Shown here piece after piece: positions 1 to 12,509 of a stretch of 64,000 nt of DNA. Position 1 is the stretch's first letter, and each line of letters opens with the position of its first letter. The stretch is from Sambucus nigra (taxonomy: Eukaryota; Streptophyta; Magnoliopsida; Dipsacales; Adoxaceae): assembly GCA_949130495.1 (NCBI GenBank), contig OX422211.1, positions 532,056,017-532,120,016 of the forward strand. Reading direction: 5' to 3'. The translations under genes were made by a program, and so were the position numbers. The notes under the pieces were generated by a model that saw nothing but the letters and a program-made list of their open reading frames with translations, ran no database searches and was not told the origin of the DNA.

Positions 1-345
1 CAACTTCAAATGATCATAACTCGTTCACCGTAGTTAGGATTTGGGTGCCGTTTTCTCCAGTATTCTCATTGTAACAAGATATTCAACTTTCCAGAAGGCC
101 CCACCTCCGGAATCGGGCTGAAGAATTACGAAAATGCCCTTGAACTTGCCTTCCTAGCCTTTCTTCTATGATTTTTCCGCAACTTCAAGGGATCATAACT
201 CTTTCACCGTAGCTCGGATTAAGGTGCCGTTTTTTCCAGTGTTCTTGTAATTGAAAGCTCTTAAACTTTACAATTGGTCCCATGTCCGGACTAAGGCTAC
301 AAAATTACGAAAATGCCCTTCAACTCCCCGATTCTTGGTTTCTTT
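1..345. repeat. Two-unit diverged tandem repeat, about 179 bp period
   Basis: Near-identical phrases such as 'atcataactcgttcaccgta' at 13 and its diverged copy at 192 recur with a spacing of 179 bases. The following stretches (cap-like 'gtgccgtttt', then 'attacgaaaatgccctt') are in the same order in both units. Tandem units of this kind are common in plant LTR or UTR regions. I cannot assign a family. From 346 to 551 I see only AT-rich sequence with no gene. Confidence 0.7.
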
Positions 346-551
346 CACTATTTTGAGTTCTCTTTTCCATCTTTCTTGCATGAAATACCTGTAAAATACA
401 TAAGAGATACAAAAATACGAAATACTTACCAAAAAGGGTTAGTATCATAGATATGAGATAAATCCAAGCTATTTACACCGCACGGGATCGTAAAAATACC
501 GAAATTAAGGGGATAAATGTGAAGAATTTATGCCTAATCAACCCGCACTGG

Positions 552-785
552 GAAAAATTGGCGCTTGCCCTTATTGAGGCTTCTAGGTGAATGACACTTT
601 ATTTCCAAGCACATACCATATTAGTATATACAGATCTGCCTCTTCGGCAAGCACACCATAAACCTGAGAAGTCAAGATGAGTAACGTATTGGGCCGTGGA
701 TTTAGGAGAATATGATATTGTTTATGAGCCCATATCTTTGTTGAAAGGTCAAGCTTTGGAAGACTTTATTATCGAATTCACTTAA
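552..785 (+). pseudogene. Ty3/gypsy (Tat/Athila-type) RNase H fragment
   Basis: One reading frame gives the C-terminal half of a gypsy RNase H: KLALALIEASR, then FQAHTILVYTDLPLRQ, then WAVDLGEYDIVYEP, then LKGQALEDFIIEFT. In the family this part ends RNase H and leads into the linker before integrase, and the KGQALADF-type ending is characteristic of Tat/Athila elements. Two in-frame TGA stops (near 588 and 676) replace arginine-type codons. About 150 further bases continue as an unclear linker. No neighbouring RT or integrase is seen, so this is an isolated fragment unrelated to element A on the other strand. Confidence 0.8.
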
Positions 786-1724
786 CTAGAAGTGCCTAAC
801 CAACTGAATTTGCTCACTGAACAAAAGTCATAAGGGGAAAGTTTAACTCAAAAGCGAGCCGAAGTTACTGCCGAGCAACATGAATCCCCCATAAGCCAAC
901 AAATGGCACATAAGTATACTTAGGAGAGTAAGAAGATCTTCAGGCATGGGTTCGGCTTGATGATAGGAAATTAAAATTATGATTCTGGTTCAGTTGAATA
1001 AGTTTATAATGTAGATGGCAAGTTACATCTTATCGGTATAATTTAGTGTGCAATCTTAGTAGTTTGTATTAAACTATAGAAACATATTTTATGGTTTGAA
1101 AACTTGTTTGATAGTTCAAAAGAGGATTACAATTGGTACATCCATGAATGTATTGAACATGCACTTTGGCAATCTCACGCAATTTGTAAATGGTGTATAT
1201 ATTTTTAATCCTGTGGATTATAAGGATTCAAATTCTTTCACAATTATTGTTTTGATCGATATGTGTACGATTAAATTATATATTGGATCAATAAATCCCC
1301 ACCTTCAACAATCATTATGTGAGTAGGTCTCTGAGATCAAAATTTTAAGGAATCCGCGTCTAAGATATATCTTGGATTGTGATACCCTCTTGATAGACTT
1401 ATATGTTTTATTTCCACCGATAAAACCTAGATGATGGGTTATTTTTTAATCTGGTGGAGTAGAAAATAAGTTAAGTCTGAAAATCAAGGAATTGATTATA
1501 TGTTGGTTGAAATCAATTAGAAATAAATTGATTTAACCAAGAAAGAATCATGCACTTAACGTGGGAAATCATATCATGTACTATAACCAACTTTGCAAAT
1601 AAGACCTCTTTATCTGAGTGATTTTGAGATAATTAAATTTGAGTGTAGTCATAAATATCAAGTGATATTAATTACGATTATAGAAATAAAGAAAATGCAT
1701 CCCAATAATTATAATTTAGGATTT
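786..1724. other. AT-rich stretch without recognisable gene
   Basis: A possible continuation of the RNase H-integrase linker runs to about 950. The rest is AT-rich. A 76-codon open frame at 1096-1326 has no motif I recognise and is probably chance. Confidence 0.5.
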
Positions 1725-1990
1725 CCAAGTCATTCATGGGGTAATTCCTCTCGTGGGGCTTAAGCTTAGGAGATGCGTACACTATAGCCCTATCCTCCTG
1801 CTATAATACACCCCTAAATTCATGCAAGGATGCATCAGTATAAACATGGTACTCCACTCCTCCCCTAGGCAATGTAAGTATGGGTGTTGAGGTTAATTTG
1901 TCCTTTAGCTCATCAAAGGCTAACTCATAATGGTCGACCCAAACAAATGACACCCCTTTGCGAGTCAGATTCATCAGCAGACCCACAATT
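1725..1990 (-). pseudogene. Element A RT/RNase H junction, truncated RNase H
   Basis: The minus-strand frame contains [14 protein letters not shown], then ELAFDELKDKLTSTPIL, then YHVYTDASLHEFRGVL. This is the usual linker after gypsy RT followed by the first RNase H strand with its catalytic Asp (YTDAS). A second short piece with HERNYP follows and then homology stops at about 1725. The active-site residues further downstream are absent because of the truncation. Element B carries the same protein segments at 15130-15400. Confidence 0.85.
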
Positions 1991-2690
1991 TTTTAGAAAC
2001 CTTGATTGAAATGTCTGTAGTATCCAGCCAACCCCAAAAAATGGCAAATCACGATTGGTGTCGTGGGTCCTCCTCACTTCCTCACCGCTGATACCTACTC
2101 GGATCGACTGTTATACCCCTGTCAGACACAATGTGGCCTACAATCTGCACTTCCAGAAGATAAAACCTACATTTATCAAATTTTTCATACAATTGGTGAT
2201 CCCATAGTGTTTGTAAAACCACCCTTAAATGCTCGGCATGCTCATCCTCAGAGCGATAGTAAACTAGAATATTGTCAATGAACACGATCACAAACTGGTC
2301 AACGAATTATCTAAAAATCGAGAAAATCCATGAATAATGCTAGCCCATTGGTGAGACCAAATGGCATTACCCTAAACTTGTACGACTCATACCGTGTCAG
2401 AAAAGCAGTCTTAGGAACGTTCTCCTCTCTTACGCGCAACTGATGATAATCGAATCTCAGATCTATCTTGGAGAAGTAATCTATTCCCCTCAGCTGGTCG
2501 AATAGGTCATTGATTTGAGGCAGTGGATACTTATTCCGTATTTTAACCTTATTCAACTCTCTATAATTAATACACAACCAAAGCGATCCATCCCTCTTCT
2601 TAACGAACAACAGTGGAACACCCCACGATGAAGTACTCCGTCTGATGAAACCCTGCCCCAGGAGTTATTGAATATGTTACCTCAACTCCC
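1991..2690 (-). pseudogene. Element A reverse transcriptase
   Basis: Minus-strand pieces give the RT palm in order: [46 protein letters not shown] (catalytic Asp in KIDLR), MPFGLTN, then [11 protein letters not shown], which is the YxDD-type motif with the second Asp changed to Asn (IDN). [16 protein letters not shown] follows. The loss of one catalytic aspartate, together with frame breaks near 2300 and 2080, means the enzyme is dead. It is clearly homologous to the RT of element B. Confidence 0.88.
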
Positions 2691-3290
2691 TCATCTCTGA
2701 TGGGGGCATACGATAAGGCGCTCGGGCGCTCGGGCTATCGGCCTCGTACCCGATGCTAGGTCGATAACAAACTCAATTTTCTGGTTGGGTGGCAGCTCAG
2801 GTATCTCCTGGAGTACATCCTTAAACTCCCTCACCACTGGAATCGATTCTAACGAATAAACACCTCCTGTGAGGTCTCCTCCTTTATGTAATATAAGTGT
2901 GTACTCGACCCTCCCTTAAGAAAATGCATCACCCCTAAGAGCATCTCATGTCCTAAAATTGAGAACACAATGGTCCTCACAAAATAATCCACCATCACCC
3001 GGTATTCAGCTACTCAACCCATACCCAGAATGACATCGTATCCCTCCATATATGACACAAGAAGGTCGGCGGCTAAACATAATATACCCATATTAATGTC
3101 CACACCCCTATAGATAGAGTGTATGAGCTACCCACTAACCAACAGTGACTCCACACACATAAGGAGACTACCAGCTGTCTCTAATAGGTCGGTAGCTCGT
3201 GCAAATCTAGTCTCTATGAAAGAGTGTGATGCCCCAATATAAAAAAGAGTCCTACCCTCAAGTTCATGAATAGGAAACTTACCCTCAACT
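2691..3290 (-). pseudogene. Element A aspartic protease region
   Basis: At about 3215-3244 the minus strand encodes LFYIGASHSFIETRF, the retroviral-type protease active site (normally D-S/T-G-A-S). The first residue is Tyr instead of the catalytic Asp, so the protease is inactive. It is preceded by PPVVEGKFPIHE, the usual lead-in. The rest of the protease-RT linker is broken by stops. Element B has kept the Asp but lost the Gly in the same motif. Confidence 0.75.
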
Positions 3291-4816
3291 ACTGGTGGTA
3301 CCTATGGGGCCCGCTATTTAATGGCATCTCGGATGTTATAAACACATACATATAGTAATTTCCCCTACTGTAGTGGGGTTGGTGCTGCAGGCGACCTCTG
3401 TGCCTACTTCTCCTGCAGGGCACCCTACTGTTGTCGTAATATACCCTATTGTGGGAAATCTCTCCTCTTATGGCCCATATGTCCACAAATAAAGTATTGG
3501 CTTGGAAAATATATCTGCCTCTAGTCCTGATGGCCCTGACACTGCTGACCCTATTATTAGCCCTAATGGCCTTGGCTCTGCTAGCCTCCCCCATTGTTTT
3601 CGTGAACTTGATGGCCCTAAAGAACCTGCTACTACCAAGGGCCCCGATGTACCTTCATGTAACCTCCATCAGCTCTCAGTCATCTTAGGTGCAGTTGGCT
3701 AATCAACTAATTACTCTAGTTGTTCCCTTGTTCTTATCATAGTAATAGCAGTTAGCCCCTAAACCAGCTCTTATTCTTTTATTCCAGTTGCATGACCCTA
3801 TCAAGGATGAAATAAAAAGAAAAACATTCCATTTTGTGGTCCCATATCCTAGTTGCATCAATCAAGCCAGTTTATGAAGGGAAATCCATTGAACAAATAA
3901 AATATTCCTCCCCTATCCCCCATATCTAAACCTCTTGGCCTGGTCCCCTTATCGAGAATCCTACTCCTAGTGTCTGCCTAACTGCTGAAATTGTTGTGGT
4001 GTTCCACTAGCACCGTTCCCTCTTGCCTTGCCAAACTGGATGGAATCACCTCCTCTTTTGCTTCCAAAGAGATAGTCCTGGCAGTGTAAAACTGCGACAT
4101 TGACAACATTTGTATAAGTCAACAATGCAGGGTTGTCAATCAAGTGCTGCCTGATCCTACAGGCTAATCTATCCATAAACTTCAACTTCTTCCTTTCCTC
4201 ATTGTTCACTTTGTCTGACACAAAATTAGATAAACGAGTGAACTCCTCCTCATACTCGACTACTTAACGCTCACCCTGAGTCACCTCACTAAACCTCTTT
4301 CGCATCTCTCTCTCAACTAATGGAAAAAAGTATTTTTGTTCGAAACGTACCCAAAACTCTGTAATCGACAGCGTGTCTCTCCTCTCCACGACACCATTGT
4401 AAGGCTACCTTGACCAATCTGAATGTGGCCAACATCTACTTTTGCAAATCGCTGCAGTTGACCATGCGCAGGCGGCATTGTATATCTTTATTCCACTGGC
4501 ATGTTGTAATCACATTTGAATTTCCCTAAAACTCTGGTGGATGGCCCTTCTGAAAAGCCTCCCTAAACCTCTGCCACTTTAATGGTCCTGGGTGGGCCTA
4601 GCCAATTGGTGCCACTAGCTACGGTGGATGCTGGGCCTACGGAAAATGGAGAGCCATGGCATTCATTGACGTATTAACTGCTTGTGCCACTATCTCTACC
4701 ACCTCTGTTGCTGACACTATCCCCTGTGGTGGTTGTGGTTGCGGTGCTTGTGGCTCCTATCGAGCCTCCCTCACATTATCCCTATCCACTGCTCGCGCCG
4801 CTCGTTCTCTCATAAG
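3291..4816 (-). pseudogene. Element A gag
   Basis: The start is taken at 4816 (minus), about 180 bases after the primer site, as in elements B and C. The N-terminus MRERAARAVDRDNVREAR is followed by a Pro/Gln-rich stretch and VEIVAQAVN, parallel to the B gag (VATIVAQAVN). FREAFQKGHPPEF matches the B sequence DAFQKAHPPEF, which identifies the gag core. Later parts are broken by many stops. A low-complexity Arg/Asn/Gly-rich linker near 3300-3600 corresponds to the region before the zinc knuckle. No zinc knuckle with all ligands remains. Confidence 0.8.
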
Positions 4817-4998
4817 TGGCTTTCGAAATCAAATCGAATTGTATGAGTTCACAGTATATAAAAATATAACATCAGGATGAACATAATCTCAAATGCGTAA
4901 TCATGAATGCAACAGTCCTAATAAAGGGCTCTATGTCAAAGAAAGCTACGTTGAAATCGTAGTAACCCGTACAGATCCTATGGACACTAGAACTTGAT

Positions 4999-5010
4999 GC
5001 TCTGATACCA
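4999..5010 (-). promoter_or_regulatory. Element A primer binding site (initiator Met tRNA)
   Basis: The minus strand reads TGGTATCAGAGC, complementary to the 3' end of plant initiator tRNA-Met. It lies two bases after the LTR end, the normal spacing. Confidence 0.9.
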
Positions 5011-5012
5011 TC

Positions 5013-7883
5013 TATGACACCCCACCTATTTTAATCATGGTTGACCAGTCATTTATCAAAATAATAAGAATTCTCATATGGTCCATTCTTAGCAGCACAG
5101 ACGAAAACTATAATTACTAACCACCTATGTTAAAATAAGTCAGTGCTAAATTTTGTCTTTCATTATTATAACAATATGCAAAAATAAAATTTATTTAACC
5201 AAACTATCCACACAATGATAATCTGAACAATCACACGACAGATATATAAATAAATAAGACCGAATAAACCATCGATTCCAAAAATAAATAATGCAACTAC
5301 AATCTGAAATCAATAACCAAATCTTAATACAGATTGATAAATAAACTGAAAAGTAAATAGTCTAAGGGCAACATGCCCAAATGAAATATTAAATAAACCC
5401 TATCTAGAATGAATGAGCTAGAGCATCTAAAGCAACTCCTGCAAGCCTCCACAAGTATTGCAGCTACGTATCCCTGGATAGAATCATCAAGCTTGGCATC
5501 CCTATGGCTGGACTCCTAAAAGGTTTTGAAAATATTTTTGACAAGGTTCAGAGCCCAAGAAAATAGTTTGAAAAGATTTTGCAAGTGTTTAAATCACAGA
5601 ATAAATCAGTTATTTATTACACATTTAAATTCCGCATACACTCTCTTGAGATCCTCCCCTCTCAACTTATGTGACGTACCCTATCTAGTTATGCTACCCA
5701 TCCCAACTAGATAACGTACCTAATTAACCTCGATAAGTCTAGCTCACTCGTTACCCATACGTCACGCTACTACAGTCTCAATAATTAATTTTTATCCACG
5801 TATTATTATTGAGTCAATTAGTTAAGTTTCTCTACTTAAATATGTTTAGATATACACAATCTATCAGTTCTACCAACACACACAAGTAGATATAACGTAC
5901 TTGTATATATTTAACACACATATAATATATACAACTATAGCATCCCTGGAAATGCCCTTCATGTTGTTGGCATACTTTGCTATCAAGTCTATGTACCTCT
6001 CGTACTAATCAAGGACTATTGGTTCGGCATGTCTCCTCGAACCCATAAATCAATCAAAACACAATAGAGTCGAACATAGTTCTAAGCCTTTGGGATACGC
6101 ACATATCTAACTTACCCAAATGACGTGCCGGTACCACTAATACACGACACATAACGAGCTGCCCTAAGTTCCATGCTCTGGGCCACAAATCCAAATCTCG
6201 TTGGAATCACCAAGGTGGGATCACCCTCTGCGCACTAACCTTCGGATAGTAGACAACATAGGTATGTTCACACACATAATCAATCACAACCATAACCTAT
6301 ATATGGATATTATTCAGTAGTTATCCACACAACCCATCATATAAGTCCATAAGTTGTACATATCTCTCGCATACTCATCATACAAACAATTACAATTATA
6401 ACCTCTTATTATATATTTTCGGGTATCACTCACTACCCCAAGGGTCCTAGTTACCCCTTAATAAATATCATAGTTAATACACTCATACACTACTAGTCCA
6501 AATCATAGGTTCGCTTATCTCTCCATGATCCGTCATATTCTTTCGAATTTATAATTCTTGTCATCTATCTTGATAAGTTCTAGCCTTTAATCCTCCCATT
6601 TTGGCTATGCCTAAACTATCTCATAGGCCTACTAAAATTCATTATGTCCATCACTATTGTTTAAGAATAACCCAAAATCCTTTAGGTTAATTCTGCGTAG
6701 ATCTGGGGCATAAATATAAGTAACTAGGCAAATTTGGGTAACTTAATCGATTAGGAGAAGAGGCTGAATCAATTCTACTACTGAATCGATTCGCTCTCTG
6801 AGCCGAATCTATTCGAAATGTCACAGCACATCTTTTTCGTTTAACAGTTACGTTATCCACCATTTTTATACCACAACTCTTCATGCAACCTATCCAAACT
6901 CTAATACGATTTATCCCAACTTCAAATAAGAGTATGTAGGAACTTTTTAACGTAATTAACACATTAAATGCATACAATCTTACACAAAAATGGATTAAAA
7001 CCAAGATTTATAACAAAACCCTACTTTATGTGTTTTTCATCCCAAATCAACAATTTACCCAGATTTCTCTCATAATTATTGCCATATATAACTTGATTTC
7101 GTGTCCTCTACATATGTGGATTCATTCTACATGTCATCTTACCCAAATTATTGGTTTTATTCATAAAAAAACTAATAATATCATCAATTATCATGAATTC
7201 AAGAACCCTACACTACATGGGTATTATAACTAATTAGAAAATGCAAGATAAACAGTTGTCTTATCATTAGCATGTATGATTTCATGTTGAGTGCGATGAA
7301 AGTGTTCCTACCTTCCTTCTGATCATAATTCGGCCAACTTTGGTGTAGAGAAAAGGTGTTGTATCTCCAAGAACTCTCTTTTTTTCCTCCCTTATTGCCT
7401 CCTATCTCTCAAGGTTGATATAACCCTATCCCTACACTCCCTTGGTCTGGTATATTCCTTCAATTTTTGGAGTTCTCTCTACCACAAACTCCCAAATGAT
7501 CAAAATGCCCTCTCGTGGTGCTGATTTTGTCTAAAATCGCTCCGGGACCCAATCTATACACTTAGGAGTATACTATTCCAACTGTTTAGACCCTTCCAGA
7601 ATCATCCATGACCTACAATAAAGTTATATTCCGACCCCAATTAGTTCATACACGACTTCCGATAGGGATATAATGATGTCACGTCACTATCGCTCGCAAG
7701 GACGTAGATTAATTATTTACAATTCACTTAATAATCCTATTCCACAAATATTAACCATTATCTCTCTCGATTAATATTTTTAATTCACACATAATAACTA
7801 ATTTAATTAAGTTATGGTACACGTGTAATTTAAAAATAGCCGAATTAATTAAATATTAAATGCTCAAAATATGGGGTGTTACA
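5013..7883 (-). repeat. Element A 5' LTR, about 2.87 kb
   Basis: On the minus strand the LTR starts TGTAACACCCCAT at 7883 and ends GGTGTCATA next to the primer site. The start and end match the LTRs of element B (TGTAATACCCCGT ... GTCACA). It contains a cluster of AATCGATT-type palindromes at 6744-6815, about 1.1 kb from its start, the same place as a palindrome cluster in B. No partner LTR exists in the window. Open frames inside it (for example 6687-7004) show no known domain. Confidence 0.85.
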
Positions 7884-9373
7884 TTGATCCTACTATTTTT
7901 TGCTTAGATTTTATATGGTTATAATAATTAGGGATTTTATAATCATTTCTTTATCGATGTATTTGTATGAGTTGGAATAGTGTTGTAATAGTTTTTTACA
8001 GTTAGAATCATGTATTTATATGGGTTATGGTGTTGGATAAAGTTTTGTGAAATTTTGTGAAGATTTGAAAAAGTTATGGTCGTTTTTGTATGATAACGGA
8101 AAACCCGAAATGAAGAAGATGGGCTATAAATTTGAATTTATCCATGGGACCATCGGATCGATCCAAAGGGGAATCAGATCACTCTGAACTAGATCGAATT
8201 GATCCGACCCTGGAAGTATGCGACATTTGATTATGGTTAGTGCAATTTTCACCGATTTTTTGTTATGGATATTCTTCCCATCTCTTCCATGGTCAGAATG
8301 GATTATTTCCAGAGGGTTATCACGTATAGAACTCGAAGATACCTTGAATTTTACTTCGAGGAGTGTTTTTTTATCGAAAAGAAGTGTTTTTTAAGCAAGT
8401 TTCTTATTCTTGAAGACTTTTACTTCAAGATAAACTTTAGGCCATAATGGGATGAGAATTTTATTCCTATTTGAATTATGATTGAATGTTAGTGTGTTTG
8501 ATTATAATTCTTCCATATCTTACATATTGATAATCTTCATCTGCTAAATAATTGGCTAATTAGGATCCCACGTTTATTATGGACAATATAGATTTTTATT
8601 CTGACCGGTCTAAATCACGTTTTTTTTCATCTGGAGATACATTTTCATGTATTCTTTTCAAAATTGAATTTAATCAGGTAATTAATTTAAATGTATAGAT
8701 TAAATTTAATCTCCGAGTTTTATTTTAATTTTAAAATGCTTTTATTTTTGAAAAACTAAAATAGTGAGATCGGGTAATTTAATTTGTTTAAGTAAATTGA
8801 GAACTACCAGGGATTTAATTTGGGCATTTAGAATTTAATAAAGTATTTTTTTTAAATGCCCTCAAGTTCAATATATTAAGTGGGAGAAGGGTTTCCACAT
8901 TTCCTCGCAGTCTCCACTCGTATCTTTAAGAATGTGATGCGATTACTTTCTCGCATGAGTTTCGATTCCCCCCCCCCCCCCCCCCCAACGGATGGATTTA
9001 ATCATGACATTTAGTATTCTTAATACTCTAAAGTGATATTCCCAATAATTATATGTAAGTGAGTTCGATCCCCCAACGAGGAAGTCCTTTATGAGAAAAT
9101 TCAAGTTCGAGCAATGAACTGATGGTATACACTAAAATAAAATTAAAGATATCCTCCCCAAATGGAGTCACTCCCATTAATTGTGGTACAAAAATGGTTA
9201 TTTCAATTACGTAGGACAAGAGGATCCTGAACTATCGAGAATAGATAATTGAAAGATGAAAATATGCCTTGTTCAAAGTGGGGTGATTTAATCTCCCAAC
9301 AATAAATCTCACTTCATAAGAGAATTGGGATGTCCGACGGGATTACTTTTTAATTTATGGTAGAGGGATGCCA
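7884..9373. other. Unassigned spacer with 19-base poly-C tract
   Basis: No gene is seen. A palindrome cluster at 8150-8216 includes GGATCGATCC and looks like the cluster inside the chromovirus LTRs, so 7884-8450 may be an LTR scrap. A run of 19 C occupies 8968-8986. The sequence 8880-9100 has a diverged copy at 20330-20480, on the other side of element B. Confidence 0.5.
9369..9373. repeat. Element B target site duplication, left copy
   Basis: tgcca immediately precedes the 5' LTR. The same five bases follow the 3' LTR at 20107-20111. Confidence 0.9.
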
Positions 9374-11718
9374 TGTAATACCCCGTATTTTATGGGATTA
9401 ATTACATTAAATTGATAAATAAATTTAATATAAATCCAGATTTTAAAATAAATATTTACTAGTGTTACAAGAGTTAGTAATTATTGGTAAGAATATTGTT
9501 AAATATTACTAGATGAATAGAGTAATATATGAGATTGAATTTGTTAAAATTGTCGCGAGTGAATAATACGACAATCATAGAAATTAAGTCGGGACACGAA
9601 TGTGTCATGTCGGGACTAAATTAATGGAATAAAAAGAAAAGAAATTATGCATCGCCCGTATGGTCATTTCGAGTGCGCAACCTGTCCGGAAAGGTCGAGA
9701 TAGTCAGAAAAGTGCACCCGGGGATTTAGTTTCGGCCTCGGGACGTTTTTATGCCTAACCGGTAACCCAGGAGGGCATTTTGGTAATTTTCCATTTTGGC
9801 CTTAATTAATGACGAAAATAGAGAGTTTGTATATGTGGGAAGAGAGAGTCCTAGAGGGTGAGAAACTGTAGAGTTGTAGAGGGACTAAGGAAGGGAAAAG
9901 AGAGCAGGGTTCCAGGGGAGAGAACTACCTACCCAACACCAACTTCACCAATTCCACCACCAACGCATAGATCGGGGAACGAGGAACGAAACCATACTCA
10001 TCATCATCAACGATTCAGACTTCCATTTCTAAGGCAAGTATCTAACTTGTTGTCATTTAGTTGATATTACCTCCATGCTAGTGTAGGAGAAGATTATTTA
10101 TGTTTCCATGAAAATTAAATGATGTCTGGGAAAATTATGTTGAATTTCATAATAGAAATCATGCTAGAATGACTCCCTTATTGTATGTAGATTGGTGAAC
10201 ACGAAATTGGATGCCCAGTAGAGATAGAAATCTGAATATCAATGGAATTCTTGCGAAATAAAACAAACTAGGGTTAAAGGATAGATTCTTGAATTAATTT
10301 TTTTGATGATGATTCTTGATGAATTAATAAAAGTTTTACATTAGAAATCATCTATAAGTGTTTATATAATGTTCTTAATGTTTGGTTGGGAGTTTGGGAC
10401 TTGTTAATGGCGATTTGGAGATTGGATATGCAGATTTCGGGGTGATAACTTCTTGATCTATCTATCGACTCAAGAATGGCGATCAATCGGTTAGATCGAT
10501 TAATTGACTCCCTTCATCGATCGATCGACTCATATGGGAAAATGGAAGCTTTTCTTTTTTATTATGTAATCCAATAACGATTTGTAATGAACTTTGGACA
10601 TAATTTAAACATCTTAATGGGACATAAAAAGGACCAGTAGGATATAGGCAGGGTCCGTGTAAGACGAGTTCATATGAGATTTAATCATGGGGTTTTGGGA
10701 ATATAAATGGAGTTGAAAACCGTGCATACGTTATAGTAGGTCTTGTGAGAATTAAGAAAAACTTAGACCAATAGGGTAGTGAGGGTACACCTACTTATTT
10801 TATGTTTATCGAGTGTATCCACTTCGAGAGCCGAGGAGTAATCATACGTAGAACTCAGGCGTATTATGAATATATTGTGGGTCATGGGCGTACCTAGCTG
10901 AATAATGTGAATATATGTATGGGTTCATGTATATATATAATATGGTATATTTTTGTGTAATCATACCCGCGCTACTTGCTATCACAGAGGTTCTGCACGG
11001 GGACAGTTTTATCTCGAATGGACCTTTATGGGGGATATTGGCATGTACCCTAAACATAGCATCCTTGGTACAGGCTATCCCATAATGATAGTCAGATGGT
11101 ACTAAGAGACGTGAGGGTATGTGCTGACCTCTTAGTGACTTGGAACTATGCTTCGCCTCCAATATGTGTGTTTTATATTAATACGGTTCGAGAGTGGATC
11201 CGAACTAGTATTCCCTTTATTGTACGAGAGGTACAGGGATTGGATAGCAGAGTATGCCTGCACCATAGATTTATGTGGGGTGATCTATTATATATATATT
11301 ATGTGTGATAAATATATGTACCGGTGATTCTTCTACTGTGCATGTAAGTAGATAAAATAAAATAAGTACTCCTGAATAAATTAAGTGCATGTAATCCCAA
11401 ATCAGTGTTAAGTTATATTTAACAGACTTGATTAATTCATAGAAAAGTTATCTTAAGTAAATCATAGACATATGATCACACGGATCAAAAATTGATGAGA
11501 GGATAATTGGGTTAGACTAGTGCTTTGAGTTAAGCTTATGAGTCATTATAGTAGTATGTTAGGTGTGCACACTAGTTGAGAGGTGAGAATTCTCAAGTGA
11601 GTGTCGAGGTACTAACATGGTTGTAATATCAATTAGTAAGCATCTTAAATACTTGCAAAACTATTTTAAAGTTGTTTTACACTCGGGCTCTAACCCGTTT
11701 CCTGTTATATTTTCTTCC

Positions 11719-11786
<68 letters not shown>

Positions 11787-12323
11787 CAGGTGCCCAGCCA
11801 CGGGGGCATCAGGCCTAGATCTTTGCACCATTAACGTGCTGCAGCTATCGTGGAAGTTGCAGGCCCTTGCAGTAGACGACTCCATTTCTTGATTTTGCAG
11901 TCTTCTATCTAGTTATTCTCAGACAGGGCATGTGTTTCCCATTTCCATATTTCATTTTAGTTCAGAGAGAGACTTGTACTCTTTATCATTTCAAGATTTT
12001 GCTATTGTTGGGATTGTTTTATTGATTTCATTGTCTTGTGATTGGGATTTATTATTTGGATTGTTTAATCTAGCTTGGTTATTTCATTTGGAGGGTTTGG
12101 TTTAATATTATTAATTGTGTTCATGAAAATGATTTAATATTAAATCATAAATATAAGTATTAATTTATAAAATCAAATGTTTTGACACTTCACTTAATTA
12201 ATTATTAGGTGATTAATAAAAAAATTATTTTCGACAGTGATACTAATAATGAACCAACCGGACACTTTAATTTAATTTAATAAAGGACCGATCACCCGGT
12301 ATTTAATTAAGCGGGGTGTCACG
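9374..12323 (+). repeat. Element B 5' LTR, about 2.95 kb
   Basis: It starts TGTAATACCCCGTATTTTAT and ends GGGGTGTCACG (the last base should be A, as in the 3' copy). It contains three runs of ATCGATCG-type palindromes at 10453-10531 and a pure TA array at 11724-11784, just before 'ttacaggtgcc'. Conserved sub-blocks such as 'catagcatcc' are shared with LTR C. Confidence 0.95.
11724..11784. repeat. TA microsatellite in element B 5' LTR
   Basis: About 30 TA units. The allelic position in the 3' LTR (19512-19566) holds a TG array instead. Confidence 0.95.
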
Positions 12324-12325
12324 GG

Positions 12326-12337
12326 TGGTATCAGAGC
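12326..12337 (+). promoter_or_regulatory. Element B primer binding site (initiator Met tRNA)
   Basis: tggtatcagagc, two bases after the LTR end, is complementary to the 3' end of initiator tRNA-Met. Confidence 0.93.
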
Positions 12338-12509
12338 ATCAGGTTCTAGTGTCCTTTAGGATCTGTACGACTTATTATGCTTCCAGCTTAGCGTCTTTGA
12401 TATAGAGCCCTATTTTTAGGACTGTTGTATTCTTGTTTATACGATTATGTCTTAGGCTATTTGAGATTTAATGACAATTGTGGACTAATAAAATTCCTTC
12501 TCATTTCAG

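Larger units (their letters stand above)
1725..7883 (-). mobile_element. Element A: truncated Tekay/Del-like chromovirus
   Basis: Read on the minus strand the order is LTR (7883-5013), primer binding site (5010-4999), gag, protease, RT, RNase H, and then an abrupt end at about 1725 inside RNase H. Integrase, chromodomain, polypurine tract and the 3' LTR are missing. LTR length, LTR ends, primer site and protein sequence are all like element B, so A and B belong to the same lineage. Many stops show it is old. The RNase H motif runs out at HERNYP-MNDLE and the sequence beyond is unrelated, which marks a deletion or recombination breakpoint. Confidence 0.88.

Noticed and set aside
3449..3702. 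Plus-strand frames rich in Leu/Ala/Met near 3450-3700 and the matching minus frame at 13475-13669
   Set aside because: They are opposite-strand readings of the repetitive gag linker of elements A and B (ggccagtcag words) and not membrane proteins.
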